Positions 13,523 through 16,513 of a DNA stretch of 16,513 bases are shown piece after piece. A program made the position numbers and the translations under genes. Below the pieces are notes generated by a model. That model worked only from the letters and a program-made list of their open reading frames with translations, searched no databases and had not been told where the DNA came from. Positions within the stretch are counted from its first letter, which is position 1; each line of letters starts with the position of its first letter. This stretch comes from an uncultured Actinomyces sp. (GTDB lineage: Bacteria > Actinomycetota > Actinomycetes > Actinomycetales > Actinomycetaceae), in assembly GCA_937926195.1 (NCBI GenBank), contig CALEXZ010000055.1, forward strand, positions 1 through 16,513, in the 5' to 3' direction.

Positions 13523-15226
13523 ATGAGCACCTCACGCACCCCCACTGCCGTCGACGCCGTCGCCGAGCGCTACGTCGCCCGCCTGGCCGAGCTCAGCCCG
13601 CAGTTCGCTGTGAGCGCGGGGCTGGAGGGGCGGCGCGGCGCCCTGGACGACTACTCTCCTGCCGGCCACGAGGCGGCCGACGACCTGCGCCGCAGCACGC
13701 TGCGCGAGCTCGACGGTGTCCCCGCGGCCGACGACGTCGACCGGGTGACGGTGGCTGCCATGCGTGAGCGCCTGGGTATCGAGCAGGAGCTGGCCGAGGC
13801 CGGTGAGGAGCTGCGCGACCTCAACGTCATCGAGTCACCCGTGCAGCAGGTGCGTGACCTCTTCGACCTCATGCCGACGGCGAGCACCGAGGACTGGGAG
13901 GCCGTCGCCTCCGCCTTGCGTGACGTCCCGCGCGCCCTGGAGGGGCACCTCGCCTCCCTGGCGGCGGCCCGCCAGCGGGGGCTGCACCCACCCGCCAGGC
14001 TGGTGCGGGCCGTCATCGGCCAGTGCCGTGACCAGGCGGAGGCCACCAGCTCCTCCTTCACGACCCTCGTCGCCGGCGCCGCCGCCGCCGACGGCGAGCC
14101 GGTGGCTGAGGCCCTGGCCGCGGAGCTGGTTGAGGCCGCCGCCGTCGCCCGCGAGGCCTACGCCCGCACCGCCAGCGCCCTGGAGCGCGACGTCCTGCCC
14201 GGCTCCGAGCCGCAGGACGCCGTCGGGCGTGAGCGCTACGAGCGCTTCTCACGCCTGTTCCTCGGCGCCCGGGTGGACCAGGACGAGACCTACGAGTGGG
14301 GCCGCGCCCACCTGGCCGACATCGACGCGCAGCAGCGCCGGATCGCCCATGACCTGTACGGGCCGGGCACGGGCGTGCGTGAGGCCCTCGACCGCCTGCG
14401 CGCGGACCCCGCCCGCACGGTGCACGGCACCCGGGCCCTGCAGGAGTGGATGCAGGCGACCTCCGACGCCGCCATCGAGGCGCTCGACGGCGTGCACATC
14501 GACCTGCCGGCCGAGCTGCGGCGCCTGGAGTGCCGTATCGCCCCCTCCCAGACCGGCGGCATCTACTACACCGGCCCCAGCGACGACCTCAGCCGGCCGG
14601 GACGCATGTGGTGGTCCGTGCCCGCAGGCACGGAGGACTTCGCCACCTGGCTTGAGCGCACGACCGTCTTCCACGAGGGCGTTCCCGGACACCACCTCCA
14701 GGTGGGGATACAGACCTGGCTGCGTGGCGAGCTCAACTCCTTCAGGCGCCTGGCCTGCTGGGTGAGCGGACACGGCGAGGGCTGGGCCCTGTACGCCGAG
14801 CGCCTCATGGCCGACCTCGGTTTCCAGGACGACCCGGCCGACCGCATGGGCATGCTCGACTCCCAGCGCCTGCGGGCCGCACGCGTCGTCCTCGACATCG
14901 GTGTGCACCTGGGCAAGGAGCGGCCCACCGAGCTCGCCGACCTGCCCGGCGTGGGGCCCGGACGGTGGGACGCCGCCTCGGCCTGGGCGTACCTGCGTGA
15001 GAACGTGGCCATGGAGGAGAGCTTCCTGCGCTTCGAGCTCGACCGCTACCTGGGTTGGCCGGGGCAGGCGCCCTCGTACGCCATCGGCCAGCGCCTGTGG
15101 GAGTCGGCCCGCGACGAGGCCCTGGCGCGCGGGGAGTCCCTCAAGGACTTCCACATGAGGGCCCTGCGGCTGGGCTCCGTGGGCCTGGACGTCATGCGCG
15201 AGGCGCTCGCGGCCCCGGCGGCCTGA
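13523..15226 (+). CDS. DUF885 family protein, predicted metal-dependent peptidase
   Basis: This 567-aa protein matches the DUF885 family, a mostly helical fold related to zinc carboxypeptidases. The hallmark is TVFHEGVPGHHLQ (381-393), with His384, Glu385, His390 and His391, followed by SGHGEGWALYAERL (415-428), where Glu419 is the likely further metal ligand. GGIYYTGPSDDLSRPG (345-360) is another conserved block, and AYAIGQ-like SYAIGQRLW lies near the C-terminus. There is no signal peptide or lipobox, unlike many secreted relatives, so it is probably cytoplasmic. Peptidase activity is inferred from the motif and family. The start ATG follows TACGAT at the leaderless spacing. Divergent from the phosphatase and convergent with hrpB. 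Confidence 0.92.
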   Translation: MSTSRTPTAVDAVAERYVARLAELSPQFAVSAGLEGRRGALDDYSPAGHEAADDLRRSTLRELDGVPAADDVDRVTVAAMRERLGIEQELAEAGEELRDLNVIESPVQQVRDLFDLMPTASTEDWEAVASALRDVPRALEGHLASLAAARQRGLHPPARLVRAVIGQCRDQAEATSSSFTTLVAGAAAADGEPVAEALAAELVEAAAVAREAYARTASALERDVLPGSEPQDAVGRERYERFSRLFLGARVDQDETYEWGRAHLADIDAQQRRIAHDLYGPGTGVREALDRLRADPARTVHGTRALQEWMQATSDAAIEALDGVHIDLPAELRRLECRIAPSQTGGIYYTGPSDDLSRPGRMWWSVPAGTEDFATWLERTTVFHEGVPGHHLQVGIQTWLRGELNSFRRLACWVSGHGEGWALYAERLMADLGFQDDPADRMGMLDSQRLRAARVVLDIGVHLGKERPTELADLPGVGPGRWDAASAWAYLRENVAMEESFLRFELDRYLGWPGQAPSYAIGQRLWESARDEALARGESLKDFHMRALRLGSVGLDVMREALAAPAA

Positions 15227-15301
15227 GCCGGGCCGAGGCGCACCCGGCTCCGAGCGAGGTCGTGTACCCGAGGCGCACCCGGCCCGGACGGCCTGAGCCG
15301 G
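15220..15301 (+). repeat. Short interleaved direct repeats after the DUF885 gene
   Basis: GGCCTGAGCCGG occurs at 15220-15231 (including the DUF885 stop) and again at 15290-15301. CGAGGCGCACCCGGC occurs at 15234-15248 and 15269-15283. The two pairs are in the order a-b-b-a, not a simple tandem copy. They fill the 82-base gap between two convergent genes. Confidence 0.7.
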
Positions 15302-15312
15302 CGCGGGCTCAG
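15293..15312. terminator. Hairpin at the hrpB 3' end
   Basis: CTGAGCC (15293-15299) and GGCTCAG (15306-15312) form a 7-bp stem with a 6-base loop. The hrpB stop codon (15311-15309) lies in the right arm. It could end transcription from both convergent genes, though the stem is short. Confidence 0.4.
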
Positions 15313-16513
15313 CCGCGCTTCTTCGTCCCCCGCAGGGCGGGCGCCGTCCACGGGTCCTCGGGCCACGCGTGCTTCGGGTAGCGCCCGCGCAGCTCGCGGC
15401 GCACCTGCTGGTAGGGCCCCTGCCAGAAGGAGCGCAGGTCGTCGGTGACGGCGACCGGCCTGCGCGCGGGCGACAGCAGGTGCAGCAGGACGGGCACCCC
15501 GGCCACCACCGGTGTCCGGTCCCAGCCGAAGCACTCCTGCACGCGCACCGCCAGCACCGGCCGCTCGCCGTCGTAGTCGACCCGCACGCGCGAGCCGGAG
15601 GGCACCTGGAGGTACTCGGGCGCCAGCTCGTCCAGCCGTGCCGCCTCGGGCCAGGGCAGCAGGGCCCGCAGCGCCGCCTCGACGTCGAGACGCTCCAGGT
15701 CGAGGCGCCGCCCACCGGCGAGCGCCTGGGCCGCCGGCGCCAGCCACTCCTCGGCGCGCTCCAGCAGGTGGGCATCGTCGACGGCGGGCCACGGGTCGCC
15801 GAGCGTCTCGTGCAGCAGCCGCATCCGGGCGCGCAGCCGAGCCCCCTCACCCCAGGGCAGGACCTCAAGCCCCTCCTGGCGGCAGCGTTCGACGACGGCC
15901 TGTGCCACCGCCTGCGGTGGGGCCGCGGCCGGGGTGGTGCTGAGCGTGATGGCACCGAGCGAGCGCCGCCGCTGCACCCGTAGGCGACTGCCCTGCCAGC
16001 TCATGGTCTCGGACTCGGTGAGCCAGGCGCCGGCCACCTCAAGGGCGAGCTCCTCGTCGATGGCGGCGCCGGCACGCACGAGGGCCTCCGCCCGTCCGGG
16101 GGAACGGTCGACGTCGGCGACGGCGATCCACTCGGCCGATGCCAGGACCGAGCCCGCCGCCACGCACAGGCCCGTGCCGCCGACCGTCACGTAGCTCGCC
16201 TCCTGCCCGGGGGAGGGGGCGTCCCCGCGGCGGCGGGCGACCCACTCGGGGCGGGCGAGGGCGGCGACCAGCCCGGCCGCCTCGGCCAGACCGACGACCT
16301 CGGAGGCGGCCCGGGCGGCTGCGGCCCGCCCGGCTCCGGTGCCCGGGTACGCCCCCAGTGCGCCTGTCGGCAGCCGACGCAGGGCCCGTTCACCCGCTTG
16401 CTCAAGGCGCCTGGCCTCGGTGCGCCAGGCGGGGGCGCCGCCGCGGACCTGGCGGGCGAGCGCGGCCAGGTCACCACCGGGGGCGCGCAGGTCCGCGGTC
16501 AGCAGGGCGGTCG
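15309..16513 (-). CDS. hrpB: ATP-dependent helicase HrpB, C-terminal part (5' end outside window)
   Basis: The minus frame is open from the window edge to a TGA at 15311-15309, about 400 residues. It begins (R)TALLTADLRAPGGDLAALAR, a typical HrpB stretch after the helicase core, then PEWVARRRG and a variable helical region (AEWIAVADV...). It ends in the HrpB_C domain: LPWPEAARLDELAPEYLQVP, GSRVRVDYDGERPVLAVRVQ, ECFGWDRTPVVAGVPVLLHL and RGRYPKHAWPEDP. The DEAH helicase motifs lie beyond the window. HrpB is a DExH-box RNA helicase-like protein whose role in most bacteria is not settled. An internal GTG at 16190 is not the true start, because coding resemblance continues upstream of it. Confidence 0.93.
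   Translation of the reverse strand, partial: TALLTADLRAPGGDLAALARQVRGGAPAWRTEARRLEQAGERALRRLPTGALGAYPGTGAGRAAAARAASEVVGLAEAAGLVAALARPEWVARRRGDAPSPGQEASYVTVGGTGLCVAAGSVLASAEWIAVADVDRSPGRAEALVRAGAAIDEELALEVAGAWLTESETMSWQGSRLRVQRRRSLGAITLSTTPAAAPPQAVAQAVVERCRQEGLEVLPWGEGARLRARMRLLHETLGDPWPAVDDAHLLERAEEWLAPAAQALAGGRRLDLERLDVEAALRALLPWPEAARLDELAPEYLQVPSGSRVRVDYDGERPVLAVRVQECFGWDRTPVVAGVPVLLHLLSPARRPVAVTDDLRSFWQGPYQQVRRELRGRYPKHAWPEDPWTAPALRGTKKRG

Noticed and set aside
14249..15955. A 568-residue minus-strand open frame spanning the DUF885 gene and into hrpB
   Set aside because: It runs antisense through the DUF885 gene and out of frame with hrpB, is Arg/Pro/Gly-rich, and shows no family resemblance.

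Overview
The window is about 70% G+C. Most of it reads as ordinary actinobacterial chromosome, possibly from the Actinomycetaceae; that lineage is inferred from gene content and promoter style and was not tested. The recognised genes cover RNA modification (tadA), nucleotide salvage (upp), methionine import (metNIQ), a low-molecular-weight phosphatase, a DUF885 protein and an HrpB helicase.

Left part (1-3491) looks like an accessory segment. It holds a wrecked IS3-family transposase (155-338). Next is a WYL-domain regulator (475-1173, minus) divergent from an alpha/beta hydrolase (1247-1984). A 29-bp-arm inverted repeat (2202-2266) sits directly on the promoter of an autoinhibited Fic protein with a C-terminal winged helix (2292-3491).

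Middle part (3492-8856) carries an unrecognised 287-aa protein, a minus-strand tRNA-Ser(CGA) with its own promoter and terminator, tadA, upp, and two tandem paralogous membrane-anchored proteins of unknown function (6036-7391 and 7462-8802). A perfect 22-bp stem (8809-8856) then separates them from the convergent met operon.

Right part: metN-metI-metQ (11588 down to 8884, minus) is a methionine ABC importer. It is headed by a SAM-I (S-box) riboswitch at 11597-11682 that seems to lack the P4 helix, and whose P1 helix overlaps the metN Shine-Dalgarno. A second alpha/beta hydrolase (11779-12864) overlaps the 3' end of a convergent low-molecular-weight tyrosine phosphatase gene (12833-13447). A DUF885 metallopeptidase-like gene (13523-15226) and the C-terminal part of hrpB (15309-16513, minus, running off the window) complete the region.

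A theme runs through the window. Ten genes have a TANNNT-like -10 hexamer exactly 12 bases before the start codon (hexamer, 6-base gap, ATG/GTG). That places the transcription start at the start codon, so these genes are probably leaderless. The met genes instead have leaders and Shine-Dalgarno sequences. I saw no CRISPR array, prophage or complete mobile element. The nearest thing to an undescribed system is the Fic gene with its promoter-spanning palindrome, followed by the paralogous membrane pair.
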